DNA from: Alphaproteobacteria bacterium
GTDB lineage: Bacteria; Pseudomonadota; Alphaproteobacteria; Micropepsales; Micropepsaceae
Assembly (NCBI GenBank): GCA_017308475.1
Contig: JAFKEU010000006.1
Coordinates: 269,694 to 333,693, forward strand
Length of the DNA stretch: 64,000 bases
Direction of reading: 5' to 3'
The notes under the pieces were generated by a model, which was given only the letters and a program-made list of their open reading frames with translations, searched no databases and was not told where the DNA came from. Position 1 is the stretch's first letter. Every line of letters starts with the position of its first letter. Of the stretch, positions 43,112-51,485 are shown piece after piece. A program made the position numbers and the translations under genes.

Positions 43112-44703
43112 GCCGCGAACGCCTCTTTATCTTCGACACCACCCTGCGCGACGGCGCCCAGACCACCGGCGTCGATTTCTCGGTCGAGGACAAGCGCCAG
43201 ATCGCGCTGGCGCTCGACAGGCTCGGCGTGGATTACATCGAAGGCGGCTGGCCGGGCGCCAATCCCACCGACACGGCGTTCTTTGCATCGCCGCCCGCGC
43301 TGACGACGGCCCGCTTCACCGCCTTCGGCATGACCAAGCGGTCGGGCCGCAGCGCCGCCAACGATCCGTCGCTGGCCCAGGTGCTCGACAGCGGCGCCCC
43401 CGCCATCTGCCTGGTCGGCAAGGCGTCTGGCTTCCAGGTCGATGTGGCGCTGGAAATTCCGCGCCAGGAGAATATCGACAATATCGCCCGCTCCATCGAG
43501 GCCGCCGCCGCAAAGGGCCGCGAGGCGATGCTGGACGCCGAACACTTCTTCGACGGCTACAAGGCCGATCCGCAATATGCGCTGGACTGCGTGAAGGCGG
43601 CGGCGGGCGCGGGCGCGAAATGGCTGGTCTTGTGCGACACCAATGGCGGCACCATGCCGGAAGATGTCTATGCCATCGTGTCGGAGGTGAAGGCGAAGCT
43701 GCCCGATGCGCGGCTTGGCATCCATGCCCACAACGACACCGGCCAGGCCGTGGCGGTGACGCTGGCGGCGATCCGCGCCGGCGCCCGCCAGCTTCAGGGC
43801 ACGCTGAACGGCCTGGGCGAACGCTGCGGCAACGCCAACCTCTGCACGCTGTTGCCCAACCTGATGCTGAAAGAGCCCTATGCATCGCGGTTCGAGACCG
43901 GCGTCACCGGCGAGCAACTGGCGCGCATCACCCATGTCTCGCGCCTGCTGGACGAGATCCTCAACCGCGCGCCGGCGCGCCACGCCCCTTACGTCGGCCC
44001 GTCCGCCTTCGCCCACAAGGGGGGCTTGCATTCCTCCGCGGTGCTGAAGGACCCGACGACCTATGAGCATGTAAAGCCTGAGAGCGTGGGCAATGCCCGC
44101 GTCATTCCCGTGTCGGACCAGTCGGGCCGCGCCAATGTGCTGGCGCGCCTGAAAGAGGTCGGCATCGAGCTGGACGCGAAAGACCCGCAGGTGTCGCGTC
44201 TTCTGGAACAGATCAAGCAGCGCGAATTCTCCGGCTATGCCTATGACGGCGCCGAAGCCTCGTTCGAGCTTCTGGCCCGCCGGGCGCTGGGCCAGGTGCC
44301 GGACTATTTCACGGTGGATTCCTTCCGCGTCAGCGTGGAGCGCCGGCGCGACAATGGCGGCTTCACAACCGAATCCGAAGCTGTCGTCCGCCTGAAGGTG
44401 GCCGGCAAGAAGGTGCACAATGTCGGCAGCGGCAACGGCCCGGTGAACGCGCTGGATGCGGCACTGCGCAAGGACCTGGGAAAATATTCGTCCCATCTCT
44501 CCGACTTGCGGCTTGTGGACTTCAAGGTCCGCATCCTGACCAGCGGCACCGAGGCGGTGACCCGCGTCATGGTCGAAAGCGCCGACGGCAAGGGCAATCG
44601 CTGGTCCACGGTGGGCGTGTCGGAGAATATTGTCGATGCGAGCTTCGAAGCGCTGACCGACTCCATCACCTACAAGCTCCTGCGCGACGGGGCCAAGGCA
44701 TGA
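43108..44703 (+). CDS. cimA: (R)-citramalate synthase
   Basis: A 531-residue member of the isopropylmalate/citramalate synthase family. The catalytic start is IFDTTLRDGAQTTGVDFS, GIHAHNDTGQAVAVTLAAI gives the metal-binding His, GLGERCGNANLC the family signature, and GPSAFAHKGGLHSSAV precedes the C-terminal allosteric (LeuA dimer) domain. The TTG-VDFS variant and the overall layout match CimA, which condenses pyruvate and acetyl-CoA to citramalate for isoleucine synthesis. The ATG overlaps the previous small ORF stop by 4 bases. Confidence 0.9.
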   Translation: MSRERLFIFDTTLRDGAQTTGVDFSVEDKRQIALALDRLGVDYIEGGWPGANPTDTAFFASPPALTTARFTAFGMTKRSGRSAANDPSLAQVLDSGAPAICLVGKASGFQVDVALEIPRQENIDNIARSIEAAAAKGREAMLDAEHFFDGYKADPQYALDCVKAAAGAGAKWLVLCDTNGGTMPEDVYAIVSEVKAKLPDARLGIHAHNDTGQAVAVTLAAIRAGARQLQGTLNGLGERCGNANLCTLLPNLMLKEPYASRFETGVTGEQLARITHVSRLLDEILNRAPARHAPYVGPSAFAHKGGLHSSAVLKDPTTYEHVKPESVGNARVIPVSDQSGRANVLARLKEVGIELDAKDPQVSRLLEQIKQREFSGYAYDGAEASFELLARRALGQVPDYFTVDSFRVSVERRRDNGGFTTESEAVVRLKVAGKKVHNVGSGNGPVNALDAALRKDLGKYSSHLSDLRLVDFKVRILTSGTEAVTRVMVESADGKGNRWSTVGVSENIVDASFEALTDSITYKLLRDGAKA

Positions 44704-44708
44704 TGGCG

Positions 44709-45050
44709 TCAGAACAATCGTCCGCCATTGGGCACGGGCCGGGTGGGACGCAGCAGCACCACCTCGCCGTCTTCATCCGGTACGCCCAGCGTCAGCACCT
44801 GGGACAGGAAGGGCCCGATCTGGCGCGGCGGGAAATTCACCACCGCCACGACCTGGGTGCCCACCAGATCCTCCGGCCTGTAATGGCGGGTGATCTGGGC
44901 GCTGGACCGGCGCGTGCCGGTTTCCGGCCCGAAGTCGATGGTCAGTTTCAGCGCGGGCTTGCGCGCCTCGGGAAACGCCTCGGCGGCGATCACGGTGCCG
45001 ACGCGGATATCGACTTTCAGGAAATCGTCGAAGGCGATGGGGCCGGTCAT
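44709..45050 (-). CDS. csaA: CsaA-type tRNA-binding domain protein
   Basis: A 113-residue protein consisting of one EMAP/tRNA-binding OB domain ([35 protein letters not shown], then [33 protein letters not shown] and [29 protein letters not shown]). This is the full length of CsaA, a dimeric tRNA-binding, chaperone-like protein. Its ATG overlaps the stop of the upstream LOG gene, so the two are translationally coupled. It is convergent with cimA at a 5-bp gap. Confidence 0.9.
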   Translation of the reverse strand: MTGPIAFDDFLKVDIRVGTVIAAEAFPEARKPALKLTIDFGPETGTRRSSAQITRHYRPEDLVGTQVVAVVNFPPRQIGPFLSQVLTLGVPDEDGEVVLLRPTRPVPNGGRLF

Positions 45051-45637
45051 CGCGCCGCGCCCGCAAGGCCTTCCTGCAGCATCATCAGCGCCGAATCCGC
45101 GCCTTCGGCCAGATGATACAGCTCAAGGATCATGGGCTTGGCGAAACCGGCACGGATCATATGCCTGAGCAGCGTGTCCAGCGCGTCGAAATAGCCGTCG
45201 ACATTGACCACGATGATGGGCTTGGAATGCACGCCAAGCTGTGCCTCGGTGGCGACCTCGAAGAATTCGTCCAGGGTGCCAAGCCCGCCGGGCAACACCA
45301 CAAAGGCATCCGACATCTGAAGCATGAGCGTCTTGCGCTCCTGCATGTGGGGCGTGACGATCAGCTTTTCCTGGGGCGAGATTTCCGGCTCGATCGCCTG
45401 CAGGAAAGCAGGCATGATGCCCTGCACCTCCGCGCCCCCCGCCATGGCGGCGCGCGCCGCCTCTCCCATCAGGCCCAGCCCCCCGCCGCCGAACACCAGG
45501 GAACCGCCCATCGCGGCGATGCCGGTGCCGATGGCCCGCGCCGCCTCGGCAAAGCCGGGATTGTCGCCGTGGGACGATCCGGCGAAAACGCAGATGGCCG
45601 GGTTGGGGTTCTTGTGGGTGTGTATGGGTTTGTCCAT
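45047..45637 (-). CDS. LOG-family (TIGR00730) nucleoside monophosphate phosphoribohydrolase-like protein
   Basis: A 196-residue Rossmann-like protein of the LOG/YvdD family. [30 protein letters not shown] at residues 101-102 and [12 protein letters not shown] at 116-127 are the diagnostic nucleotide-binding motifs. The family cleaves N-glycosidic bonds of nucleoside 5'-monophosphates, including cytokinin precursors; the true substrate here is unknown. It overlaps csaA downstream by 4 bp. It is divergent from the small peptide gene across an intergenic region containing an 18-bp palindrome. Confidence 0.88.
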   Translation of the reverse strand: MDKPIHTHKNPNPAICVFAGSSHGDNPGFAEAARAIGTGIAAMGGSLVFGGGGLGLMGEAARAAMAGGAEVQGIMPAFLQAIEPEISPQEKLIVTPHMQERKTLMLQMSDAFVVLPGGLGTLDEFFEVATEAQLGVHSKPIIVVNVDGYFDALDTLLRHMIRAGFAKPMILELYHLAEGADSALMMLQEGLAGAAR

Positions 45638-45671
45638 GTCGCGTGCGGGGTTGCGCGGGGACGCGCATATT

Positions 45672-45689
45672 TCTAAATCTGGATTTAGA
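45672..45689. promoter_or_regulatory. 8-bp perfect inverted repeat (putative operator)
   Basis: TCTAAATCTGGATTTAGA is an AT-rich palindrome (8-bp arms, 2-bp spacer) in GC-rich surroundings. It lies 35 bp upstream of the LOG gene start and 33 bp upstream of the 30-residue peptide/Atm1-exporter operon, in the only space available for both promoters. It resembles operator-style dyads; the regulator is unknown. Confidence 0.55.
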
Positions 45690-45721
45690 CGGGTTCAGGC
45701 CTCTTTCCAACGGAGAAATTC

Positions 45722-45814
45722 GTGCCACGCTGGTTGATTATTCTGGGGGCTGTGGCGCTGGTCGCCCTGATCGCCGGTTTCCTTACCTTTGGCGGTGGGA
45801 ACATGGGGCACTAG
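45722..45814 (+). CDS. 30-residue single-span membrane peptide preceding the Atm1-type exporter
   Basis: GTG start at 45722, with GGAG 7 bases upstream (ACGGAGAAATTC), encoding 30 residues: a short basic start (MPRW), one hydrophobic span of about 18 residues (LIILGAVALVALIAGFLTF) and a Gly-rich end (GGGNMGH). The stop TAG (45812-45814) is followed at once by the ABC transporter ATG at 45815, so translation is probably coupled. I do not know its function; the position suggests an accessory subunit or a coupling leader. Confidence 0.6.
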   Translation: MPRWLIILGAVALVALIAGFLTFGGGNMGH

Positions 45815-47677
45815 ATGGCGCATCCGTTGGAAGAGGGCAGCGGCGCCCCCAGTTTCCGGCCGCTTTGGCGGCTGATGCCCTATCTGTGGCCCAAGGGCCG
45901 CCCCGACCTGAAGGCGCGGGTGGTTCTCAGCATCGTCTTCCTGATGCTGGCGATCGGCGCCACCACCATCTCCCAGCAATTCCTGGGCGCGGCGGTCGAC
46001 GAATTCGGCACCACGCCGGAACGCGCCTCGCTGATGGTGGTGGTCGCGCTGGTGGCGGCCTACGCCATGTCGCGCGTGCTGATGCAGGCTTTTGCCCAAC
46101 TACGCGACGGTGTCTTCGCCAAGGTCCAGTACCACGCCATGCGCGAAGTGGCGGTCGAAACCTTCGCCCATGTCCATACCCTGTCGCTGCGCTTCCATCT
46201 GGAGCGCAAGACCGGCGGGCTGTCGCGCATCATCGAGCGCGGCACCCGCGGCATCGACAACATCCTGTCCTTCGCCCTGTTCAGCATCTTCCCGATCGCC
46301 TTCCAGGTGCTGATCTACAGCGCCATGCTCTATTACTTCTTCAACATCTGGGTGGCGCTGACCGCCATCGCCATGGTGGCGGGCTATACCTGGTTCACCT
46401 TCCTGGTCACAAGCTGGCGTATCGCCTTCCGCCGCGAGATGAACCAGTCCGACACCGACGCCAACACCAAGGCGGTCGACAGCCTGCTCAATTTCGAGAC
46501 GGTCAAGTATTTCAACAATGAGCGGCACGAGACACGTCGCTACGACATTTCGATGGAGCGCTATGCGCGCGCCTCCATCCAGTCGCAGACATCGCTGTCC
46601 ATCCTCAACACCGGCCAGGCGGCGATCATGGCGCTGGGCCAGGGCGTGGTGCTGGTGCTGGCGGCGCTGATGGTCAAGTCGGGCGAGGTCAAGCTGGGCC
46701 AGTTCGTGGCCGCCAACCTGATCATCATTCAGCTCTACCAGCCGCTCAACCTGCTGGGCACCGTCTATCGCGAGATCACGCAAGGGCTGGTGGACATGGA
46801 AGCGATGTTCCGCCTCCTGCGCCAGCCCCAGGAGGTGCAGGACAAGCCGGGCGCCAGGCCGCTGATCGTCACGGGCGGCGAGATCAAATTCGACAATGTC
46901 GTGTTCGGCTACGATCCGGAGCGCGTGGTGCTGAAGGGCATCAGCTTCACCGTCCCGGCCGGCAAGACCGTGGCGGTCGTGGGTCCGTCGGGGGCGGGAA
47001 AGTCCACCATAAGCCGCATCCTCTATCGCTTCTACGACATCCAGGATGGGGCGGTGACCATCGACGGCCAGGACATCCGCGACATCAGCCAGGAATCCCT
47101 GCGTGCGGTGATCGGCATCGTTCCCCAGGATACCGTGCTGTTCAACGACACGGTCAAATACAACATCGCCTATGGCCGCATCGGCGCCGGCGATGCCGAG
47201 ATTCGCGAGGCCGCGCGCCTGGCCCAGATCGACAAATTCATCGACCTTCTGCCCCAGGGCTATGACTCCATGGTGGGCGAGCGCGGCCTGAAACTGTCGG
47301 GCGGCGAGAAGCAGCGCGTGGCCATCGCCCGGACCATCCTCAAGAACCCGCCCATCCTGCTCTTGGACGAAGCCACCAGCGCGCTGGACACCGGCACCGA
47401 ACGCGAGATCCAGAGCGCGCTGAACAAGGTGTCGGAAGGGCGCACCTCGCTGGTGATCGCCCACCGGCTGTCCACCGTGGTCGATGCCGACGAGATCCTG
47501 GTTCTGGACCACGGCAAGATCATCGAGCGCGGCCGCCATTCCCAGCTTCTCGCCCAGGGCGGACATTACGCGGCGATGTGGAACAAGCAGCGCGAAGCGG
47601 CCGCCGCACGCGAGAAGCTCAAGGAAGTGGAAAACGATCCGGACGTCGCGCCGGGCATTGCCAAGGCGCCCGCCTGA
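45815..47677 (+). CDS. Atm1/HMT1-type ABC exporter (fused membrane and ATPase domains)
   Basis: A 620-residue half-transporter. The six-helix membrane domain, residues of about 30-330, contains [21 protein letters not shown], the Atm1-type signature region, and [17 protein letters not shown]. The ATPase has Walker [10 protein letters not shown] (390-398), signature [16 protein letters not shown], Walker [13 protein letters not shown] and H-loop VIAHRLSTV. Alphaproteobacterial and mitochondrial Atm1 proteins export glutathione-related sulfur or metal species. It starts directly after the stop of a 30-residue membrane peptide. It is convergent with the cold-shock gene. Confidence 0.92.
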   Translation: MAHPLEEGSGAPSFRPLWRLMPYLWPKGRPDLKARVVLSIVFLMLAIGATTISQQFLGAAVDEFGTTPERASLMVVVALVAAYAMSRVLMQAFAQLRDGVFAKVQYHAMREVAVETFAHVHTLSLRFHLERKTGGLSRIIERGTRGIDNILSFALFSIFPIAFQVLIYSAMLYYFFNIWVALTAIAMVAGYTWFTFLVTSWRIAFRREMNQSDTDANTKAVDSLLNFETVKYFNNERHETRRYDISMERYARASIQSQTSLSILNTGQAAIMALGQGVVLVLAALMVKSGEVKLGQFVAANLIIIQLYQPLNLLGTVYREITQGLVDMEAMFRLLRQPQEVQDKPGARPLIVTGGEIKFDNVVFGYDPERVVLKGISFTVPAGKTVAVVGPSGAGKSTISRILYRFYDIQDGAVTIDGQDIRDISQESLRAVIGIVPQDTVLFNDTVKYNIAYGRIGAGDAEIREAARLAQIDKFIDLLPQGYDSMVGERGLKLSGGEKQRVAIARTILKNPPILLLDEATSALDTGTEREIQSALNKVSEGRTSLVIAHRLSTVVDADEILVLDHGKIIERGRHSQLLAQGGHYAAMWNKQREAAAAREKLKEVENDPDVAPGIAKAPA

Positions 47678-47695
47678 CCGCTCGTCCCGTCGGCG

Positions 47696-48253
47696 TCAGA
47701 TGATTTCGACCCGGTCGACTTCCACGCCCTTGTTGCCCTGGCGCGTGGAATAGCGGATGCGCTGGTCGGGTTCGACGGCCTGGATGCCCGAACGCCGTAG
47801 CGCGCTGGCGTGCAGATAGATGTCGCCCGAACCGCTGTCCGGCATCACGAAGCCAAAACCCTTCTGGTCGTTGAAGAACTTGACCTTGCCTTCGACCATC
47901 GGGCCGGAAGGGCCGCTATCGCGGTGATGAAAGCCGCCGCCGCCGCCGAAGCCACCACCATGGCCGAAGTCGCGGCGCGGACCGCGGCTGGGGGCCTCGG
48001 CGGTCGACGTGTCGACGCTGTGGACCGCCACGACCTGAAGCCCGCGCTGTGAATCCGCCAGGTCGCACACAATGGTGGTGCCCGGCGGAACATCCGCATG
48101 GCCGGTGGCCTGCAGCGCCGAAGCGTGGCAGAAGGCATCGCCTCCATTGTCCAGCGTGATGAAACCGTACCCCTTGGTGGGGTTGAACCATTTTACCCTG
48201 CCCTTCGCGGATGCCTGCGAAATGGACCGGGAACCCTCGTTGCCGTATGCCAT
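47696..48253 (-). CDS. double cold-shock-domain protein
   Basis: A 185-residue protein with two cold-shock domains. The first is GRVKWFNPTKGYGFITLDNGGDAFCHASAL and the second EGKVKFFNDQKGFGFVMPDSGSGDIYLHASAL; both RNP1 (KGYGFI, KGFGFV) and RNP2 (AFCHAS, IYLHAS) motifs are present. They are joined by a Gly/His-rich linker. It is a single-stranded nucleic-acid-binding RNA chaperone of a fused type common in alphaproteobacteria. The start MAYGNEGSR at 48253 is the family N-terminus. It diverges from the RNA helicase rhlE, suggesting joint cold or RNA-fold regulation. Confidence 0.9.
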   Translation of the reverse strand: MAYGNEGSRSISQASAKGRVKWFNPTKGYGFITLDNGGDAFCHASALQATGHADVPPGTTIVCDLADSQRGLQVVAVHSVDTSTAEAPSRGPRRDFGHGGGFGGGGGFHHRDSGPSGPMVEGKVKFFNDQKGFGFVMPDSGSGDIYLHASALRRSGIQAVEPDQRIRYSTRQGNKGVEVDRVEII

Positions 48254-48614
48254 GCGAAACCGACGATGCGCCCCAATAGCCGGGTGAACACAATTGAACG
48301 CCCCCCGCCCGGCTGCGCGAAGACGTCGCACCTATGATGACAACAGAATCCGTTCGCCCGCAACGGGGTTAACGACGCTCATTTCATGGTCTTTTCATGT
48401 TGCACCGCACAAGGGCTGTTGACTTGCGGCACGAACAGGCCGATACAGCGCCCGTCCGACGCGTTCGCACATGGCGCCCATACCCAACATTGGGCAGCTT
48501 CCACCGCCGGAACTTTGGATTACACCCCGTTTGCTCCAGCGTGCGTGGAAGGCGGCAACTAGCCGTGCGCCCGCGCGCCGAACAAGCGCGTTTTCCGCGG
48601 TTCTAAGGACTTTT
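48254..48614. other. 361-bp divergent intergenic region between the cold-shock and rhlE genes
   Basis: No convincing gene is present. A possible sigma-70 promoter for rhlE (TTGACT at 48419-48424, 17-bp spacer, GATACA at 48442-48447) would leave a leader of about 160 nt before the rhlE ATG. Such long leaders are common for cold-regulated messages. AAGGA precedes the ATG at 48615. Confidence 0.4.
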
Positions 48615-49976
48615 ATGACCGACGTGACGTTTGCGGCGCTTGGCCTGGCCGAGCCCATTCTGCGCGCCCTTGCGGGCGAGAATTACTCCACCCCCACCCC
48701 CATCCAGGCCAAGGCCATCCCGGTCCTGCTGGCCGGCCGCGATCTTCTGGGCATCGCCCAGACCGGCACCGGCAAGACGGCGGCCTTCGCCATTCCCATG
48801 TTGCAAAAACTGTCCGTCGGGCATGTCCCGCCGGACTCCAAGCAGGCCCGTGGCCTGATCCTGGCTCCTACCCGCGAGCTGGCGGTGCAGATCGAACAAT
48901 CGCTGCGCACCTATGGCCGGCATCTGAACCTGCGCATGGCGGTGATCCTGGGCGGGGTGAACCAGTCCGGCCAGGTCCGCACCATGGCGCGGGGCGTGGA
49001 CATCCTGGTGGCTACGCCGGGCCGCCTTTTGGACTTGGTGCAGCAGAAGCATGTACGGCTGGATGCGGTACAGGTCTTTGTAGTCGACGAAGCCGATCGC
49101 ATGCTGGACATGGGCTTCATCCGCGATGTGCGCAAGCTGGTGGCCATGCTGCCCAGACGGCGCCAGTCGATGCTGTTCTCGGCGACCATGCCGGAAGATA
49201 TCGCCAGCCTGTCGCGCGAGATGATGAACGCGCCCGAGCGCATCGAGGTCGCACCCCAGGGCCGCACTGCCGACCGCATCGTCCAGATGCTCTATCACGT
49301 GCCGATGCCGCAAAAGCGCCAGCTCCTGTCAAAGTTGCTTGAGGATGTGGCGCTGAACCGGGTAATCGTCTTCACTCGCACCAAGCACGGCGCCAATCGC
49401 GTCGCCGAGCACCTGTCCAAGACCGGCGTGGCGGCGGAAGCCATTCACGGCAACAAGTCCCAGAATGCCCGCCAGCGGGCGCTGGACCTGTTCAAGAGCG
49501 GCAAGGCCCGCGTGCTGGTGGCGACCGACATCGCCGCGCGCGGCATCGACATTGACCACATCACCCATGTCGTGAATTTCGAGCTGCCCAATGAGCCCGA
49601 AAGCTATGTCCATCGCATCGGCCGCACCGCGCGCGCCGGGGGCGACGGCGTGGCGATCAGCTTCTGTGATCCGACCGAGCGCGGCTATCTGCGCGACATC
49701 GAACGGCTGACCCGCAACAAGATCGAGGTTCTGGCGCATGAATTGCCGGAACTTCCGCCGGAACAGGCGAGCCAGCAGGGCCTGCGCCCCGCTCAGAACC
49801 ACAGCCGCGGGAACCACAATCCTCACAAGCCGCAGCAGAAGGGCGGCCACAGTGACCACAATCCCCATGCTCCGAAGAAGCGTGGCGGATCGCGGCCATA
49901 TTGGAGCAAGGAGCGGCGCACCCAGCGCGGAAGCCGGCCCGGTGGACCTGCGAAAGCGACGAACACCGCGAGCTGA
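48615..49976 (+). CDS. rhlE: DEAD-box RNA helicase, RhlE type
   Basis: A 453-residue DEAD-box helicase. It has Q motif PTPIQAKAIP, motif I AQTGTGKT, Ia PTRELAVQI, motif II DEAD at residues 158-161 (VDEADRMLDMGF), motif III SAT and motif VI HRIGRTARAGG. After about residue 385 comes a basic, His/Asn/Pro-rich tail (NHNPHKPQQKGGHSDHNPHAPKK) that probably binds RNA nonspecifically. It remodels RNA, for example in ribosome assembly or degradation. MTDVTFAALG at 48615 starts the conserved part, with AAGGA upstream; the longer frame lacks an SD. It faces the cold-shock protein gene. Confidence 0.92.
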   Translation: MTDVTFAALGLAEPILRALAGENYSTPTPIQAKAIPVLLAGRDLLGIAQTGTGKTAAFAIPMLQKLSVGHVPPDSKQARGLILAPTRELAVQIEQSLRTYGRHLNLRMAVILGGVNQSGQVRTMARGVDILVATPGRLLDLVQQKHVRLDAVQVFVVDEADRMLDMGFIRDVRKLVAMLPRRRQSMLFSATMPEDIASLSREMMNAPERIEVAPQGRTADRIVQMLYHVPMPQKRQLLSKLLEDVALNRVIVFTRTKHGANRVAEHLSKTGVAAEAIHGNKSQNARQRALDLFKSGKARVLVATDIAARGIDIDHITHVVNFELPNEPESYVHRIGRTARAGGDGVAISFCDPTERGYLRDIERLTRNKIEVLAHELPELPPEQASQQGLRPAQNHSRGNHNPHKPQQKGGHSDHNPHAPKKRGGSRPYWSKERRTQRGSRPGGPAKATNTAS

Positions 49977-50027
49977 GGCGGCCGCGGCAGTCAGCACAAT
50001 GCCGCAATGGATGCGTTATAGTCGGGC

Positions 50028-51479
50028 ATGACCGACGCAGAAACCGTTTCCGCGTTCCGCCTGCCCATACTGGGCCGGATGGAGGAGCATTATGCCCGCC
50101 TGGGCGAGGGCTTCTTCACGGCCATGCCGGCGGAACGCATCGGCACGCCACGGCTGATCCATGCCAATCCAGATGTCGCCCGCCTGATCGACCTGGACCC
50201 GGCCGTTTTTTCCGATCCGCGCTTCGCCGAAGCGATGGCGGGGCACCTGCCGCTTGCCGGATTCAAGCCGCTGGCGATGGTCTATTCCGGTCACCAGTTC
50301 GGCGTGTGGGCCGGCCGGCTGGGCGACGGGCGCGCTTTGCTGGTTGGACAGGTGCGCAATGCGCGCGGCGAACTGTGGGACATCCAGCTCAAGGGCGCCG
50401 GCAAGACGCCCTATTCGCGCTTCGGCGACGGACGCGCGGTGATGCGTTCCTCGATCCGCGAATATTTGGGCGGCGAGGCGATGGCCGCGCTCGGCATTCC
50501 CACCACCCGGGCGCTTTCGATCGTTGCCACCGGCGAACAGGTACAGCGCGAAATGCCTGAGCCCGGCGCGGTGCTGGCGCGGATGGCGCCCAGCCATGTG
50601 CGCTTCGGCCATTTCGAGCATTTCTTCCATCATGGCCAAAAGAACCAGGTGCGCGTGCTGGTCGATCATGTGATTGCCGAGCATTTTCCAGAGCTGGCGG
50701 GCGATTACGCCGCCTGGTTCGGCGAGGTTGTGCGCCGCACGGCGCGGTTGATCGCCGCCTGGCAGGCGGTGGGCTTCGCCCATGGCGTTATGAATACCGA
50801 CAATATGTCGATCCTGGGCCTGACGATTGACTATGGGCCCTACGGCTTCCTGGATGCCTATGATCCCTGGTTCATCTGCAACCACAGCGACGAGCAGGGT
50901 CGCTATGCCTTCGCCAACCAGCCGGCGGTCGCGCTGTGGAACCTGCGCGCCCTGGCGCTGACGCTGAGCGAACTGGTCGACACCGAGACGCTGGTGGAAA
51001 CGCTGAACGCCTTCGAGGTTCACTTCGGCGCATCATATCGTGCCCGCATGCGCGCCAAACTGGGACTGACCATCGACACCGAAGGCGATGACAGGCTGAT
51101 CGGCGACCTTCTGGCGCTGATGGCAAAGGCGCGGGCGGATTACAGCCTGACATTCCTGAGACTGTCCGGCGATGATGCCGAATGGCTGGCGCTGTTCGGC
51201 GCAATGCGAGAAGACGCCAAAGCCTGGCTGACGCGCTGGCGCGAGCGGACGAAAGACGAGGACCTGTCCGGTCTTGTCCGGGCCAATCCGCGCTATGTGT
51301 TGCGCAACTGGGTGGCCGAGACGGCCATCCGCGCGGTCGAGGATCGCGGCGACATCGTCACCCTGGACCGGATATTCAACCTGGTGCACGCGCCCTTTAC
51401 AAAAGTTGACGGCGGCGAAGCTTTCGCCGCGCCGCCGCCGTCTTCGATGTGCGATCTGGAAGTGAGCTGTTCGTCCTGA
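50028..51479 (+). CDS. selO: SelO-family protein AMPylase
   Basis: A 483-residue pseudokinase-fold SelO (YdiU). Conserved blocks: FKPLAMVYSGHQFGVWAGRLGDGRA, QLKGAGKTPYSRFGDGRAVMRSSIREYLGGEAMAALGIPTTRAL (nucleotide and metal region), HGVMNTDNMSILGLTIDYGPYGFLDAYDP (catalytic loop, DYGP) and NWVAETAIRAVEDRGD. The C-terminus ends CSS, where eukaryotic SelO has selenocysteine and many bacteria have Cys. It transfers AMP to proteins, including redox-related targets. It is convergent with SSADH at a 6-bp gap. No Sec codon or SECIS is needed. Confidence 0.92.
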   Translation: MTDAETVSAFRLPILGRMEEHYARLGEGFFTAMPAERIGTPRLIHANPDVARLIDLDPAVFSDPRFAEAMAGHLPLAGFKPLAMVYSGHQFGVWAGRLGDGRALLVGQVRNARGELWDIQLKGAGKTPYSRFGDGRAVMRSSIREYLGGEAMAALGIPTTRALSIVATGEQVQREMPEPGAVLARMAPSHVRFGHFEHFFHHGQKNQVRVLVDHVIAEHFPELAGDYAAWFGEVVRRTARLIAAWQAVGFAHGVMNTDNMSILGLTIDYGPYGFLDAYDPWFICNHSDEQGRYAFANQPAVALWNLRALALTLSELVDTETLVETLNAFEVHFGASYRARMRAKLGLTIDTEGDDRLIGDLLALMAKARADYSLTFLRLSGDDAEWLALFGAMREDAKAWLTRWRERTKDEDLSGLVRANPRYVLRNWVAETAIRAVEDRGDIVTLDRIFNLVHAPFTKVDGGEAFAAPPPSSMCDLEVSCSS

Positions 51480-51485
51480 GCCGGA

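Noticed and set aside
51450..51479. Possible selenocysteine at the SelO C-terminus
   Set aside because: The sequence encodes Cys-Ser-Ser with a standard stop; there is no in-frame TGA before it.
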